Notes: a model not told the origin generated them from the letters alone. DNA of 64,000 nt from Gemmatimonadota bacterium (GCA_040388625.1 JAZKBK010000003.1:372001-436000), one strand, 5' to 3'; counted from the stretch's first letter, positions 42,129 through 51,535 are shown. Program-made: numbers and translations.

Positions 42129-42974
42129 GTGGCAATGCCGGGCAAGGAAAAACAGATCATCCGCATCGTCAAGAGGAAGAAAACACATGCGGCTCATCAT
42201 GGCGGAAGCTGGAAGGTCGCGTATGCGGACTTCGTAACTGCCATGATGGCGTTCTTCATGGTCATGTGGCTGTTAAGCATGGACCAGAAGATGAAGGACG
42301 CAATCGAAGGTTACTTTTCAAATCCAGTCGGTTTCAAGAAGGGCTTCTCCGCTGGAACGAACATCATCTCCAGTGGAAACTCGCCTGCTGGCGAGGTCAA
42401 GCCGCCACTCAGAATCCTGATTCGGACAGCGGAAGAGAAGAAGTTCGGCGATCTGGCCAAGGATCTTCGCACGAGACTCAACGGCTCGCCGGATCTTCGC
42501 GCGCTCGGCGCACACATCGAGGCCGTGCAGACAAAGAGCGGTCTTCGCATCGAGCTGATCGAAAGCGGCAGCGGCCAGACGTTCTTTCGCAACGGATCGG
42601 CGGAGCCGTTGCCGATCACCGTCGCGGCACTGCGCCTTATCGGCGCCGAGCTGAGTCGATTGCAAACGCCGATCATCATCGAAGGTCATACCGACTCCCA
42701 ACAGTTCGGCAGCTCCGCGTCATACACCAACTGGGAGCTGTCTTCGGACCGGGCAAACGCCGCGCGACGGCTGGTACAGGCGGCGGGGGTCGATCCGTCC
42801 CGAATCGTGGAAGTGCGTGGCATGGCTGACAGGGATCTGCGGGTGCCGAGCAATCCAATGGATCCGGCAAACCGACGAATATCGATCCTGCTTCCGTTCA
42901 CGGTTCTGCCGGGCGACGCCGATCCGGCTGAAGCAGTCTCGGGCGATGCGGAGATCGTGAAGCGATCGAGTTAG
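42129..42974 (+). CDS. motB: Flagellar stator protein MotB
   Basis: 281 residues from GTG at 42129, 7 bases after motA. A basic cytoplasmic start (IIRIVKRKKTHAAHHGGSWK), one membrane helix with the ion-binding Asp34 (VAYADFVTAMMAFFMVMWLL), a plug region, and a C-terminal OmpA-like peptidoglycan-binding domain (IIIEGHTDSQQFG then WELSSDRANAARRLVQAAGV). It anchors the stator to the cell wall. Confidence 0.96.
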   Translation: MAMPGKEKQIIRIVKRKKTHAAHHGGSWKVAYADFVTAMMAFFMVMWLLSMDQKMKDAIEGYFSNPVGFKKGFSAGTNIISSGNSPAGEVKPPLRILIRTAEEKKFGDLAKDLRTRLNGSPDLRALGAHIEAVQTKSGLRIELIESGSGQTFFRNGSAEPLPITVAALRLIGAELSRLQTPIIIEGHTDSQQFGSSASYTNWELSSDRANAARRLVQAAGVDPSRIVEVRGMADRDLRVPSNPMDPANRRISILLPFTVLPGDADPAEAVSGDAEIVKRSS

Positions 42975-43066
42975 CGCCGAGTGCACCATACGCGCACAAC
43001 AGGTGTCTGATATGCACTGGCCGGGAACATTCGGCGGTGCATATTTCGTATGAGGAGCGAAACCCG

Positions 43067-45052
43067 ATGCCCGATCCAACGTACACTCGCGAGCAGGAAT
43101 TCGAGGATGTCCAGCGAGCGCTAGCGGGACAGTACTCGCTTCATCGCGAACTGGGCCGCGGTGGAATGGGCGTGGTGTATCTCGCGCGCGAGGTCGAGCT
43201 GGATCGATTCGTCGCGATAAAGGTGCTTCCGGCAGCGCTCGCGCTTCGCGCCGACATGCGCGAGCGGTTCATGCGTGAGGCACGCGCATCCGCGCGGCTT
43301 TCGCATCCCAACATCGTGCCAATCTTCCGCGTTGGCGAGCAGAACGGCGTCGCGTTCTTCTCGATGGCATATGTCGACGGCGAATCACTCGGCGAGCGAC
43401 TTCGTTCGCGCGGCGTTCTGCCCCCTCGCGAAGTGACTCGCATTCTCCGTGATGCCGCGTGGGCGCTCGCGTATGCGCATGCCCAGGGCGTCGTGCATCG
43501 TGACGTCAAGCCCGACAACATCCTTATAGAGCGTGACAGCGAGCGAGTGTTCGTCACGGACTTCGGGATCGCCGCTGTTGAAGATGCAGCGACGGCCATT
43601 ACGGGGGCACACGAGGTCGTCGGGACCGCGCAGTACATGTCGCCGGAGCAGGCGTCGTCGGGCGCAATTGACGGACGCGCGGATCTGTATTCACTGGGCA
43701 TCATAGGATTTCTTGCCACTACAGGTCGGCTTCCATTCGATGGCAGGACTGCCGCAGTTGTCATCGCCAAGCAGGTATCGGAACCCGCACCATCGATGGC
43801 GCGAGAGACCGGGGTTCCGGCGCAGCTTGCCGCAGTGATCGACAGAGTTCTGCGCAAGGATCCCGCCGAGCGATTTGCCAACGGTGAAGCGATGGCCGAG
43901 GCGTTGAGCGAGAGCACGATCCCGACACGCCGGCTGCCGCCCGCGCTGCGACTCTGGGTGGACAATCGCGATCCGATGCGTGTGCCGTACAGCGCGTGGT
44001 CCTTCGCATTTGGTTTCGGGGCGGTGGTGACGATTGTTCGCGGTCATTCCGGTTGGCTTCCGCTGATCGGGATGGCTGCATTGCCACTCATTCCGCACCT
44101 GATCTTCCGCGCGCGTCAAACACGACGCGTGTTGAGTGCGGGACATGGTGTGGAAGACATGCAGTTCGCGCTGGCCGAGGTCAACGATCGCCGACGGGAG
44201 GAGATGAGCATCGAGCTGCACGAGGGGCAGACGCCGGCGCTCAAGTTTCTGCGGGCGATCACGACTGCGGTCGTGGTGGCCGACGTCGGACTCGTCATCG
44301 GCGCGCAGAGTGTCTCGAACGCGTTCCTCAAGGCATTCTATCAGAACCATACCATCGCGATGCGTGCGGGTTTCGCGGCAGCCGTTCTACTGCCGCTCAT
44401 TCTGATTCCGATGAGCATGGCGCTCGGCGTACCATTGCTCGGCCGCCGATTCAAGAACTTCAATTCCGGGACGTTGCGCGAGCGGTTGTGGAACAGTCGC
44501 GTCGGCATTGCGATCGCAAAGTGGCTTCGCCCGAAAAACACCAGGCCGGCAGCCGCGTTCGTGTCGCAGCCCACCGAAGTCGCGCTCGGCAGCGCGGCGG
44601 GCAATCTCTTTACTGCATTGCCGCAGACCGTTCGCGATCAGTTTCCGGAATTGCCCAGCGTCGTGAGCGGGCTCGAAGCTCACGCTGCCAAGTGCAGAGT
44701 CAGGATTCAGGAACTGGATCGGTTGTACAACGAGGCGATCAACGACACCGCAATCTCGCGGCTTCGCGGTGCCGATCCATTGAGCGAGGACACGAGTATA
44801 TCAGCGCAGCGCAAGCAGACCGTGGATGAGCTCGACGCTGCGCGCGGAATTGCACGAGCTGATCTGGCGCACACGGTGGCCGCACTGGAATCGATACGAC
44901 TCGATCTTCTCAAGATGCACGCTGGCGGCGATGCGTCGCGCCAGATCGCTACGTCGATCGAAGCGGCGCGTGAGCTCAAGCATGGACTGGAGCTCGCGCT
45001 CTCGGCGAAGCATGAAGTGAGCTCGATATTGCGACCGTCGGCTGCCGAGTAG
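43067..45052 (+). CDS. Membrane Ser/Thr protein kinase (PknB type)
   Basis: 661 residues from ATG at 43067, with GAGGAG upstream; an ATG at 43037 lacks one. Kinase domain ~22-285: glycine loop ELGRGGMGVVYLA, Lys52, catalytic HRDVKPDN (Asp146), DFG (165-167), and GTAQYMSPEQA. Several hydrophobic segments (~310-470) form a membrane region, followed by a soluble helical tail. The N-terminal layout before the kinase is common in Gemmatimonadota. Substrates unknown. It is not tied to the flagellar operons except by position after motB. Confidence 0.93.
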   Translation: MPDPTYTREQEFEDVQRALAGQYSLHRELGRGGMGVVYLAREVELDRFVAIKVLPAALALRADMRERFMREARASARLSHPNIVPIFRVGEQNGVAFFSMAYVDGESLGERLRSRGVLPPREVTRILRDAAWALAYAHAQGVVHRDVKPDNILIERDSERVFVTDFGIAAVEDAATAITGAHEVVGTAQYMSPEQASSGAIDGRADLYSLGIIGFLATTGRLPFDGRTAAVVIAKQVSEPAPSMARETGVPAQLAAVIDRVLRKDPAERFANGEAMAEALSESTIPTRRLPPALRLWVDNRDPMRVPYSAWSFAFGFGAVVTIVRGHSGWLPLIGMAALPLIPHLIFRARQTRRVLSAGHGVEDMQFALAEVNDRRREEMSIELHEGQTPALKFLRAITTAVVVADVGLVIGAQSVSNAFLKAFYQNHTIAMRAGFAAAVLLPLILIPMSMALGVPLLGRRFKNFNSGTLRERLWNSRVGIAIAKWLRPKNTRPAAAFVSQPTEVALGSAAGNLFTALPQTVRDQFPELPSVVSGLEAHAAKCRVRIQELDRLYNEAINDTAISRLRGADPLSEDTSISAQRKQTVDELDAARGIARADLAHTVAALESIRLDLLKMHAGGDASRQIATSIEAARELKHGLELALSAKHEVSSILRPSAAE

Positions 45053-45068
45053 GGCGCGGATGCTCCCC

Positions 45069-45094
45069 GGGCGCGGATATATCCGCGCCCTACG
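45069..45094. terminator. Palindrome followed by TACG between convergent genes
   Basis: The arms GGGCGCGGATA / TATCCGCGCCC form a perfect 11-base inverted repeat, followed by TACG. It lies between the kinase (+) and the DNA glycosylase (-), where it could terminate both. Its form and TACG end recall the hairpins at 9316 and 12124. Confidence 0.6.
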
Positions 45095-45719
45095 TCCCCT
45101 GGCGGTTCTCCGCGGTCGCGTCCAGACTGCGCCATAGATACCACGACGCAATCGTGCGATGCGGTGCCCATTTCGCACCGACCTCGAGCACGCGCTTTGG
45201 AGTTGGAAGCTTGCGCATTTGGTAGGCGCGCTGAATTCCCTTCTGGATTCCGAGATCGAGATCCGGGAGCACATCCGGGCGTCCGAGACGGAACATGAGG
45301 AACATCTGCGCCGTCCAGCGCCCTATGCCTTTGATCGATGTGAGAGCCGTGATGATGTCGTCATCGGACAATTCATCCAGCTTGTCGATCGGCACGTCAC
45401 CGGTGTGTACGCGGGTTGCGAGATCGCGCAGGTAGCCGATCTTCTGACGCGAGAGCCCGACAGCGCGCATTTGCTCGTCGGACAGGTCGATCAACTTGTG
45501 TGGGACGGGGGTCTCGTCGTCGAACAATGCCGCGAAACGGTTGTAGATGGTGGATGCGGCCTTGCCCGAGAGTTGCTGGAAAACGATCGAGCGCGTGATG
45601 GCCGTGAAGTGCGCCATGTGTTCGGCGGGCGCAAAGGTGCAGGGACCGATGGCATCGATGACAGCGGCGAGCTTGGGATCAGCCTTTCGGAGATGGGTGA
45701 TGGCGCGTTTGTGGGACAT
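45090..45719 (-). CDS. DNA-3-methyladenine glycosylase (AlkA family)
   Basis: 209 residues. A helix-hairpin-helix-GPD protein: hairpin LTSIKGIGRWTAQMFLMFRL, followed by the catalytic Asp155 in PDLDLGIQKG. The N terminus (ITRSIVFQQLSGKAAS) matches the family helix before the hairpin. It removes alkylated bases in base excision repair. Size fits the short AlkA-type forms without the N-terminal domain of E. coli AlkA. Convergent with the kinase gene. Confidence 0.93.
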   Translation of the reverse strand: MSHKRAITHLRKADPKLAAVIDAIGPCTFAPAEHMAHFTAITRSIVFQQLSGKAASTIYNRFAALFDDETPVPHKLIDLSDEQMRAVGLSRQKIGYLRDLATRVHTGDVPIDKLDELSDDDIITALTSIKGIGRWTAQMFLMFRLGRPDVLPDLDLGIQKGIQRAYQMRKLPTPKRVLEVGAKWAPHRTIASWYLWRSLDATAENRQGT

Positions 45720-45928
45720 GTGACGAAGTTATTCGATCCATCATTTGCGAGGAGCCGCCCGTATGCCGAGGGTGAGTGCGGCGCAGATCGTGCTTGCCGA
45801 TGGGGGGCCGGCTCCGAATGAGCCGGATTTCGCATCAAAATTGTGATTCTCGCGGGGCGAATCAGGTGACTTTTACGGTATTGGCCCGCTAACTTTCAAG
45901 ATTCATCCGAAACCAGGAGTAGCAGTAA

Positions 45929-47455
45929 ATGACGATCTCGTTGCGCAGCGCCATTCCGGCGCTCCTGTGCGCGGCCGCCTATGCCGGCCTGGCCGGCGCC
46001 CAGGGAACGCCAGCGCCAGCCGCGCCGGCATGTGACCCGGGCGCGAGTCAGGCAGTCGCCAAGGCGACCTTGTTTCTTCAACAGGCTGCCGCGAGCGTCA
46101 ATGCGAAGCAGGACGCCACCAAGCCTCTCAAGCTCGCGATCACGGCGCTGACGACACCGACCAAGGACGCAAAGGACGCCGCCGACTCTGTCGGACGGGC
46201 GTACTATCTGGGTCAGGCATACATCCTCATGTTGCAGCAGGCGGGGGTGCCGGCGTCCGGACCGCGCTCGACTTACGGAATAGCGACGCAGCCGACTGCG
46301 AACATCGACCTGCTCTCAGCCGCCGATTCCGCTTTCACCACTGTAGAGAAGGCACAGCCCGGCTGCAAATCGGAGATCGAGCAGTGGCGCGAACAGAAGC
46401 CGTGGCTCGAGTCTGTCAACGCCGCAATTGCGGCCGTCAACGCGGAGCACTACGACTCGGCTGAAGTTTACGCCAAGCGTGCACTGACGATCGACCGAAA
46501 GGCGCCGTACGCGTACACCGTGCTCGCATCAGTCGCGTCCAGCAAGAAGGATTACGCGACCGCAACCGCAATGATGCGCAAGGCGATCGAGGCCGCGAGC
46601 GCGGATACGATCTACAACGACGCGAAACAGAACGCGATGTATGATCTCGCGAATACACTGTCCACGCAATACGACGGAGCCACGGGCGCCGACAAGGCGA
46701 CGATCGGCAAGCAGGCTATCGAAGCGTGGGAAGCATACATCCCCGTCGGCACGATGGACGCACGCGTGGGACATGCGCAGGCACTTGCGTCCCAGATCGC
46801 GCTCGCGATAAAGGACACCACCGAGTATGCGAAGATCTACGCGCCGGTTGCAGCGAATCCGGCCAGGTTCGGCGATCAGGCGCTGCTCAACGCTGGTGTA
46901 ATCGCAACGCAGGCCGAAAAGCCCGACGACGCGATCAAGCTGTTCGCAACCGTGGTCGAGCGCAATCCATATCAGCGTGATGCGCTCAAGAATCTCGCGG
47001 CGAGTTATGTCGGCGCCAAGCAGCCGGAGAAAGTCGCGCCTGTCGTCGACAAGCTGGTTGCGCTGGATCCAAACAGCGCGTCGAACTGGTTGCTTTACGC
47101 GTACGGATATTCGGGAATGCTCAAGGAGACGAAGGATCCCAAGCTGACAAAGGCGTACACGGATTCGCTGGTGAAGTACAACACCAAGTCCGAGAAGATG
47201 ACGCCGAACGTCGAGATCCAGCAGTTCGCCGTGGACAGCGCCGCCAAGTCGGCGACGCTCAGCGGAACGATCGAGAATCGTGGCGCGGCTGCCAAGTCGT
47301 ACACGATGACGGTAGAGTTCCTGGACAGGAGCGGTACCGTTGTAGGGACGCAGTCGGTGACGGTTGGTCCGGTTGCACCGAAGGCTTCGGCACCGTTCAA
47401 GGCGACGGCGCAGGCAGCTGGTGTTGCGGGATACCGGTACAAGCCGATCGTGTAG
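45929..47455 (+). CDS. Secreted TPR-repeat protein
   Basis: 508 residues with a signal peptide (~1-24; LLCAAAYAGLAGAQG) and a CAGGAG ribosome site. Helical TPR-like repeats fill much of ~140-400 (for example HYDSAEVYAKRALTIDRKAP and KPDDAIKLFATVVERNPYQR). The last ~100 residues form a beta domain (SGTIENRGAAAKSYTMTVEF). Probably periplasmic or cell-surface scaffolding; no enzyme motif. It stands alone and is followed by a strong terminator. Confidence 0.88.
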   Translation: MTISLRSAIPALLCAAAYAGLAGAQGTPAPAAPACDPGASQAVAKATLFLQQAAASVNAKQDATKPLKLAITALTTPTKDAKDAADSVGRAYYLGQAYILMLQQAGVPASGPRSTYGIATQPTANIDLLSAADSAFTTVEKAQPGCKSEIEQWREQKPWLESVNAAIAAVNAEHYDSAEVYAKRALTIDRKAPYAYTVLASVASSKKDYATATAMMRKAIEAASADTIYNDAKQNAMYDLANTLSTQYDGATGADKATIGKQAIEAWEAYIPVGTMDARVGHAQALASQIALAIKDTTEYAKIYAPVAANPARFGDQALLNAGVIATQAEKPDDAIKLFATVVERNPYQRDALKNLAASYVGAKQPEKVAPVVDKLVALDPNSASNWLLYAYGYSGMLKETKDPKLTKAYTDSLVKYNTKSEKMTPNVEIQQFAVDSAAKSATLSGTIENRGAAAKSYTMTVEFLDRSGTVVGTQSVTVGPVAPKASAPFKATAQAAGVAGYRYKPIV

Positions 47456-47483
47456 TCTCGCGATCGACGTACCGCAGTATTAT

Positions 47484-47518
47484 AAAAGGGGCTCACGGAA
47501 CGTTCGTGAGCCCCTTTT
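47484..47518 (+). terminator. Strong terminator after the TPR gene
   Basis: A 14-base perfect stem AAAAGGGGCTCACG / CGTGAGCCCCTTTT with a 7-base loop; the closing TTTT belongs to the stem. 29 bases after the stop codon. Because the stem starts with AAAA it can act in either direction. Confidence 0.88.
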
Positions 47519-47549
47519 GCAAATCCCGCGTTTCACACTCAGTGGGGTC

Positions 47550-47954
47550 ATGATGACGTCGGCATTGTTCAAGAAGATGAACTTGAAGGATCAGAGTGAA
47601 ATCGTCGTCGTGAATGCACCGGCGTCGTTCGAGCCCGAGCTGGCGACGCTTGGCTCCGTGGGCGTTGTGCGCGATCCGGGCAAGGTGAAGAAGATTGGAT
47701 TTGCCATTGCGTTTGCGATTACGCAGACGGAACTGGATCGCGCATCCAAGGCGTTGAGTGCGAAGGCGGAAGGCGATGCAATCCTGTGGATTGCGTATCC
47801 CAAGGGAACGTCGAAGCGGTACAAGTGCGAGTTCAATCGGGATTCCGGGTGGACGGTGCTCAGTGACGCAGGATTCGAGAGTGTCCGGATGGTTGCGATA
47901 GACGAGGACTGGTCGGCGCTGAGATTTCGGAGAGGGGAGTATGTAAAGCGGTGA
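47550..47954 (+). CDS. DUF3052-like small protein
   Basis: 134 residues from ATG at 47550 (a second ATG follows at once). LNLKDQSEIVVVNAPASFEP-like sequence, ADILWIAYPKGTSKRYKCEF-like core and a final GFESVRMVAIDEDWSALRFR are typical of DUF3052 proteins, often encoded as small stand-alone genes. The YPKGTSK block is the most conserved. Function unknown. The open frame extends upstream through the terminator, which I rejected. Confidence 0.8.
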   Translation: MMTSALFKKMNLKDQSEIVVVNAPASFEPELATLGSVGVVRDPGKVKKIGFAIAFAITQTELDRASKALSAKAEGDAILWIAYPKGTSKRYKCEFNRDSGWTVLSDAGFESVRMVAIDEDWSALRFRRGEYVKR

Positions 47955-48031
47955 CGATGTCGATTGCGCGTCCGCAGTTCCGTCATTCGGATGTGCAGCA
48001 TCACAATCCACCCGACTCAGGAAATCCGACC

Positions 48032-48409
48032 ATGCGTTACGCTCTTCTCATCCACTACCCGCAGCCCGCCGTCTCCACCCTTACCGCGGACCAAATCAAG
48101 GAAGGCATGGCCGCCTTCCAGGCCTACGCCAAGGCGCTCGACGACGCCGGCGTGCTGCTCTCCGCCGAGGTGCTCCAGACCATCGCCACCGCCACCAGCG
48201 TGTCGATGAAACAGGGCAAGCTCCAGGTGCAGGACGGTCCATTCGCTGATACGAAGGAAGCGTTTGCCGGCATCTTCATGCTCGACGTCCCCGACCTCGA
48301 CGCCGCGCTTGCGTGGGCCGAAAAGTGCCCGGCGGCGCAGTGGGGCACGGTCGAGATCCGCCCATCGGGAGTCCGCTTCGTCGACGGCGCGTGGACGAGC
48401 GCGCGATGA
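48032..48409 (+). CDS. DGPF (YCII-related) domain protein
   Basis: 125 residues from ATG at 48032 (MRYALLIHYPQPAVSTLTAD). The QDGPFADTKEAFAGIFMLDV block holds the DGPF motif, followed by ALAWAEKCPAAQWGTVEIRP. These proteins are normally next to ECF42 sigma factors, which is the case here (55 bases). They are thought to be regulated by that sigma factor; biochemical function unknown. Confidence 0.92.
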   Translation: MRYALLIHYPQPAVSTLTADQIKEGMAAFQAYAKALDDAGVLLSAEVLQTIATATSVSMKQGKLQVQDGPFADTKEAFAGIFMLDVPDLDAALAWAEKCPAAQWGTVEIRPSGVRFVDGAWTSAR

Positions 48410-48463
48410 AGCCGTCCCTTCTGTCATCGTGACTGCTCTCACCCGGCCGGGATCGCTTCCCGC

Positions 48464-49705
48464 ATGACCCATGATGCCGCGGCGCGCGCCGAGGAACTGG
48501 CCCGCGCCGCGTACGGTCGCCTGCTCGCCGTCCTCGCTGCGAAGGACGGCGACATCGAGTCGGCCGAGGACTGCCTCGCCGAGGCCTTCGCGCAGGCGCT
48601 GTCCTCGTGGCCTGAGACGGGCGTCCCGCGCAACCCCGAAGCCTGGCTCCTCACCGTGGCGCGCAATCGTCGGCACGACCTTCGCCGCTCGGCGGCACAC
48701 CGGCTGTCCGATTCGCTGGACGACGTCGCGCGCGGCGGTGCGCTGCCGGTCGTGGAGGAGCTCGACCCTGACGCGATCCCCGACCGGCGACTCGCACTGC
48801 TCTTCGTCTGTGCACACCCGGCGATCGATCCGGCTGTGCGCACGCCGCTCATGCTCCAGGCGGTGCTCGGCTTCGACGCCGATCAGATCGCGCGCGCGTT
48901 CGCGATACCGGCGGCGGCGATGGCGCAACGACTCGTGCGTGCCAAGCGCCGCATCCGCGACGCGCGCATCCCGTTCGTCGTACCCGAGCGCGGCCACATG
49001 CCGGAGCGCCTCGCGCCGGTACTCGAGGCGGTGTACGGCACCTACGCCATCGACTTCCCTCTCGTCGCCGGTACCGAGCTGCGCGATTCCCTCGCCGCCG
49101 AGTCGCACTATCTCGCCACCACTCTGGCCGAGTTGCTTCCGGAGGAGCCCGAGGCGCTGGGCCTTGCCGCGCTCATCTCGCTTTCTCTCGCGCGGGAACC
49201 CGCGCGCGGAACGGTTGGCGAGTTCATTCCGCTCGACGAGCAGGATTCGTCGCTGTGGGACGCGGAGCTCATCGCGCTCGGCGAGCGTCTGCTGCATCGC
49301 GCCCGCTCTCTCGGTGGCATGGGTCGCTTTCAGATCGAGGCGGCAATCCAGTCCGTCCACTGTGCGCGCGCGACCTCCGGCGTGACCGACTGGCATGCGC
49401 TGCTGACACTCCACACCGCGCTCGTGGTGATCGCGCCGACGCTCGGCGCGCGCGTCGCCCACGCGGCGGCGGTCGGGCGGGTCGAGGGCTCGCAGGCAGG
49501 GCTCGAGGCGCTCGACACGATCACCGATGACGCCGTGCAACGCTTACAGCCCGCGTGGGCGACGCGCGCGCACCTGCTCGCCGAGGCGGGACGTGCGGAA
49601 GCGGCGGCGGTGGCGTTCGAGCGTGCGCTCTCGCTCACGACGGACAACGGTGCACGCAGATACCTCGAGCGGCGACGCGCGCAACCGTCCGGCGCCAGCC
49701 GGTGA
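48464..49705 (+). CDS. ECF42-type RNA polymerase sigma factor with TPR-like C terminus
   Basis: 413 residues. Sigma region 2 (~1-80; YGRLLAVLAAKDGDIESAED, then ETGVPRNPEAWLLTVARNRR), region 4 (~125-170; LGFDADQIARAFAIPAAAMA then QRLVRAKRRIR), and a C-terminal helical/TPR-like domain of ~230 residues, typical of ECF42. There is no anti-sigma gene; in this group the C-terminal domain itself appears to control activity. Paired with the DGPF gene upstream. Confidence 0.93.
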   Translation: MTHDAAARAEELARAAYGRLLAVLAAKDGDIESAEDCLAEAFAQALSSWPETGVPRNPEAWLLTVARNRRHDLRRSAAHRLSDSLDDVARGGALPVVEELDPDAIPDRRLALLFVCAHPAIDPAVRTPLMLQAVLGFDADQIARAFAIPAAAMAQRLVRAKRRIRDARIPFVVPERGHMPERLAPVLEAVYGTYAIDFPLVAGTELRDSLAAESHYLATTLAELLPEEPEALGLAALISLSLAREPARGTVGEFIPLDEQDSSLWDAELIALGERLLHRARSLGGMGRFQIEAAIQSVHCARATSGVTDWHALLTLHTALVVIAPTLGARVAHAAAVGRVEGSQAGLEALDTITDDAVQRLQPAWATRAHLLAEAGRAEAAAVAFERALSLTTDNGARRYLERRRAQPSGASR

Positions 49706-49787
49706 CGGACGGTTGCGGTTCACAATGGACCGTGTAGGCTGTATGATCCGCAAACGCGCAGCGCCCTCAACCAGCTAGCCAAGCACC

Positions 49788-50594
49788 ATGCCGAACTCAA
49801 AAACGTGTTTCTCGTGGACGTCGCGTCCCGTATTTCCGCTCGTGGCGGCGGCTGCCGCCCTCGCCTTGATGGGCCGCCCCGCCGCCGCGCAGGGACCAGT
49901 TGACGAGATCCAGGTCTACGACGCCGGCATCGCCGCGCCTGGCAAGTTCAGTCTCACGCTGCACACCAACTTCACCCCCGATGGCGCCAAAGCTCCGGCC
50001 TTTCCCGGCGCCATCGTCTCCAACCATTCGTTCGACGGCGGCTTCGAGTGGGCTTACGGTGCCAGGCCCTGGCTCGAGCTCGGCGTCTACATGCCGCTCT
50101 ACAGCGTCACTGACAAGTACGGTCCCACTGTGAACGGCGGCAAACTGCGTGTGCTCTTTGTTTCACCCAACGCCGACGATCGCCCCTTCTTCTACGGCGC
50201 CAACTTCGAGTTCAGCTACAACTCCGCCAGATGGGATTCGCACCGCTACAGCTCCGAGATCCGTCCCATTATCGGCTGGCATGTCCGTCCGTGGGACTTC
50301 ATTTTCAACCCGATTCTCGACAATTCCTGGGCTGGCGGAGTCCCAGCGCTCGAATTCAACCCCGCGGCGCGCGTTGCGTACCACGTCAACTCGCAGTGGG
50401 CCGTGGCTGCAGAGCACTACTCCGGGTTCGGCACGCTCCACGAGCTGCTTCCCCATGGGCAGCAAGTCCAGCAGATCTGGGCGGCGTTCGATCACTACTC
50501 CACGATGAACATCGAAGGCGGCATCGGCTTTGGCCTCACCCCCGCCTCGGACAAGGTCACGCTCAAGTTGATGTTTTCACGGGACCTGAATTAG
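49788..50594 (+). CDS. Putative outer-membrane beta-barrel protein
   Basis: 268 residues with a signal peptide (~1-35; VAAAAALALMGRPAAAQG). The mature part has alternating aromatic/polar strands (GKFSLTLHTNFTPDG, WLELGVYMPLYSVT, YGANFEFSYNSARWD, RVAYHVNSQWAVAAEHYS), consistent with a small barrel, ending in FGLTPASDKVTLKLMFSRDL. I recognise no family beyond transporter-like barrel proteins. Stands alone after the ECF gene. Confidence 0.75.
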   Translation: MPNSKTCFSWTSRPVFPLVAAAAALALMGRPAAAQGPVDEIQVYDAGIAAPGKFSLTLHTNFTPDGAKAPAFPGAIVSNHSFDGGFEWAYGARPWLELGVYMPLYSVTDKYGPTVNGGKLRVLFVSPNADDRPFFYGANFEFSYNSARWDSHRYSSEIRPIIGWHVRPWDFIFNPILDNSWAGGVPALEFNPAARVAYHVNSQWAVAAEHYSGFGTLHELLPHGQQVQQIWAAFDHYSTMNIEGGIGFGLTPASDKVTLKLMFSRDLN

Positions 50595-50623
50595 CGAGTG
50601 TGAGAGCCGGGAGTCGCCCGGAA

Positions 50624-51112
50624 CTACTTCATCCCCATCACGTGCTCGACGAACTGATCGAGCGCGATCTCGGTGCCCTCGTAAAAGCCTGACGTCTTGT
50701 TCTTCTCGAGGTCTGCTTCATCCCGGTGCAGCGCAGTGAACACGTAGCGCGTGCCGGTGCCCACGGGTTCCATCGTCATGATGGCGGTGATCGGAATGTC
50801 GTCAAATACAGCCGGACGATAGTCAGGGAACAACATTGAGGTCCAGACAAGGCGTTCCATCGGAACGACTTCCAGGACACACCCGACGTTGGGAACCTCC
50901 GGGCCGTCCGTCACCGCGATGTCGATGCTGATGATGCCGCCCGGCCGCAGGTCCAATTGGGCGCGCGACACACGGCCCCAGACCTTCGGCATGTACCACT
51001 CCTTCAGATGCTCCGGTTTCGTCAACGCTTCCCAGACGAGCCGCGTCGGCGCGTCGATGAAGCGTTCGATAGCGAAATCGAGTTTCGGATCGATCGTGAC
51101 TTGCTTGCTCAT
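50624..51112 (-). CDS. SRPBCC/AHSA1-domain protein
   Basis: 162 residues from ATG at 51112, overlapping the arsR-type stop as ATGA. AHSA1 motifs: FAIERFIDAPTRLVWEALTK, PEHLKEWYMPKVWGR, and the C terminus GFYEGTEIALDQFVEHV. This family binds small hydrophobic ligands in a helix-grip cavity. Coupling to an ArsR-family repressor is very common and suggests that the two form one autoregulated unit. A longer frame would lie within the repressor. Confidence 0.93.
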   Translation of the reverse strand: MSKQVTIDPKLDFAIERFIDAPTRLVWEALTKPEHLKEWYMPKVWGRVSRAQLDLRPGGIISIDIAVTDGPEVPNVGCVLEVVPMERLVWTSMLFPDYRPAVFDDIPITAIMTMEPVGTGTRYVFTALHRDEADLEKNKTSGFYEGTEIALDQFVEHVMGMK

Positions 51113-51462
51113 GAGTCTGACTCCTTCTGCTTGAGTTGTTTGACGTAGTTGTCGAACCGATCCAATCGGGCTTCCCACATCTGACGCCGCTCGGTCAGCC
51201 AGTGCTCAGCGACTTTGAACCGTTCGGGTGCGATCTCGTAAGTCCGCACGCGCCCTCGCTTTTTCGACTTTACCAGTCGGCTCCGTTCCAGCACCGATAG
51301 GTGCTGCACGAACGACGGGAGTTGCATGTCGAACGGTGCCGCGAGTTCACTCACGGTGGCCGGACCGACAGACAGTCGCTCCAGGACTCTCCGCCGAGTC
51401 GGGTTTGCCAGGGCATGAAAAACTTCGTCAGCGACTGCGGATTGAACCATTTGCGACACCAT
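51109..51462 (-). CDS. ArsR-family transcriptional repressor
   Basis: 117 residues with a winged helix: HALANPTRRRVLERLSVGPA, TVSELAAPFDMQLPSFVQHL, SVLERSRLVKSKKRGRVRTY. No metal-binding Cys pair (ELCVCDL) is present, so this is the ligand- or protein-responsive class found with AHSA1 partners. A minus-strand promoter with an inverted repeat over its -35 lies upstream (51495-51535), fitting autorepression. Start at 51462 (ATG) or 51450. Confidence 0.93.
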   Translation of the reverse strand: MVSQMVQSAVADEVFHALANPTRRRVLERLSVGPATVSELAAPFDMQLPSFVQHLSVLERSRLVKSKKRGRVRTYEIAPERFKVAEHWLTERRQMWEARLDRFDNYVKQLKQKESDS

Positions 51463-51494
51463 CCAGATGCTCGAGTTATCCGATCTGAACGAGA

Positions 51495-51535
51495 GATCTA
51501 CACCCGTTGAATACTTCTGTCAATACCTAAGTATT
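51495..51535 (-). promoter_or_regulatory. Promoter and operator of the arsR-AHSA1 pair
   Basis: On the minus strand: TTGACA (51518-51523), 17 bases, TAGATC (51495-51500). An inverted repeat AATAC-CTAA-GTATT (51522-51535) covers the -35 edge. The AT-rich palindrome stands out in GC-rich DNA and is the size expected for ArsR dimers. Confidence 0.65.
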
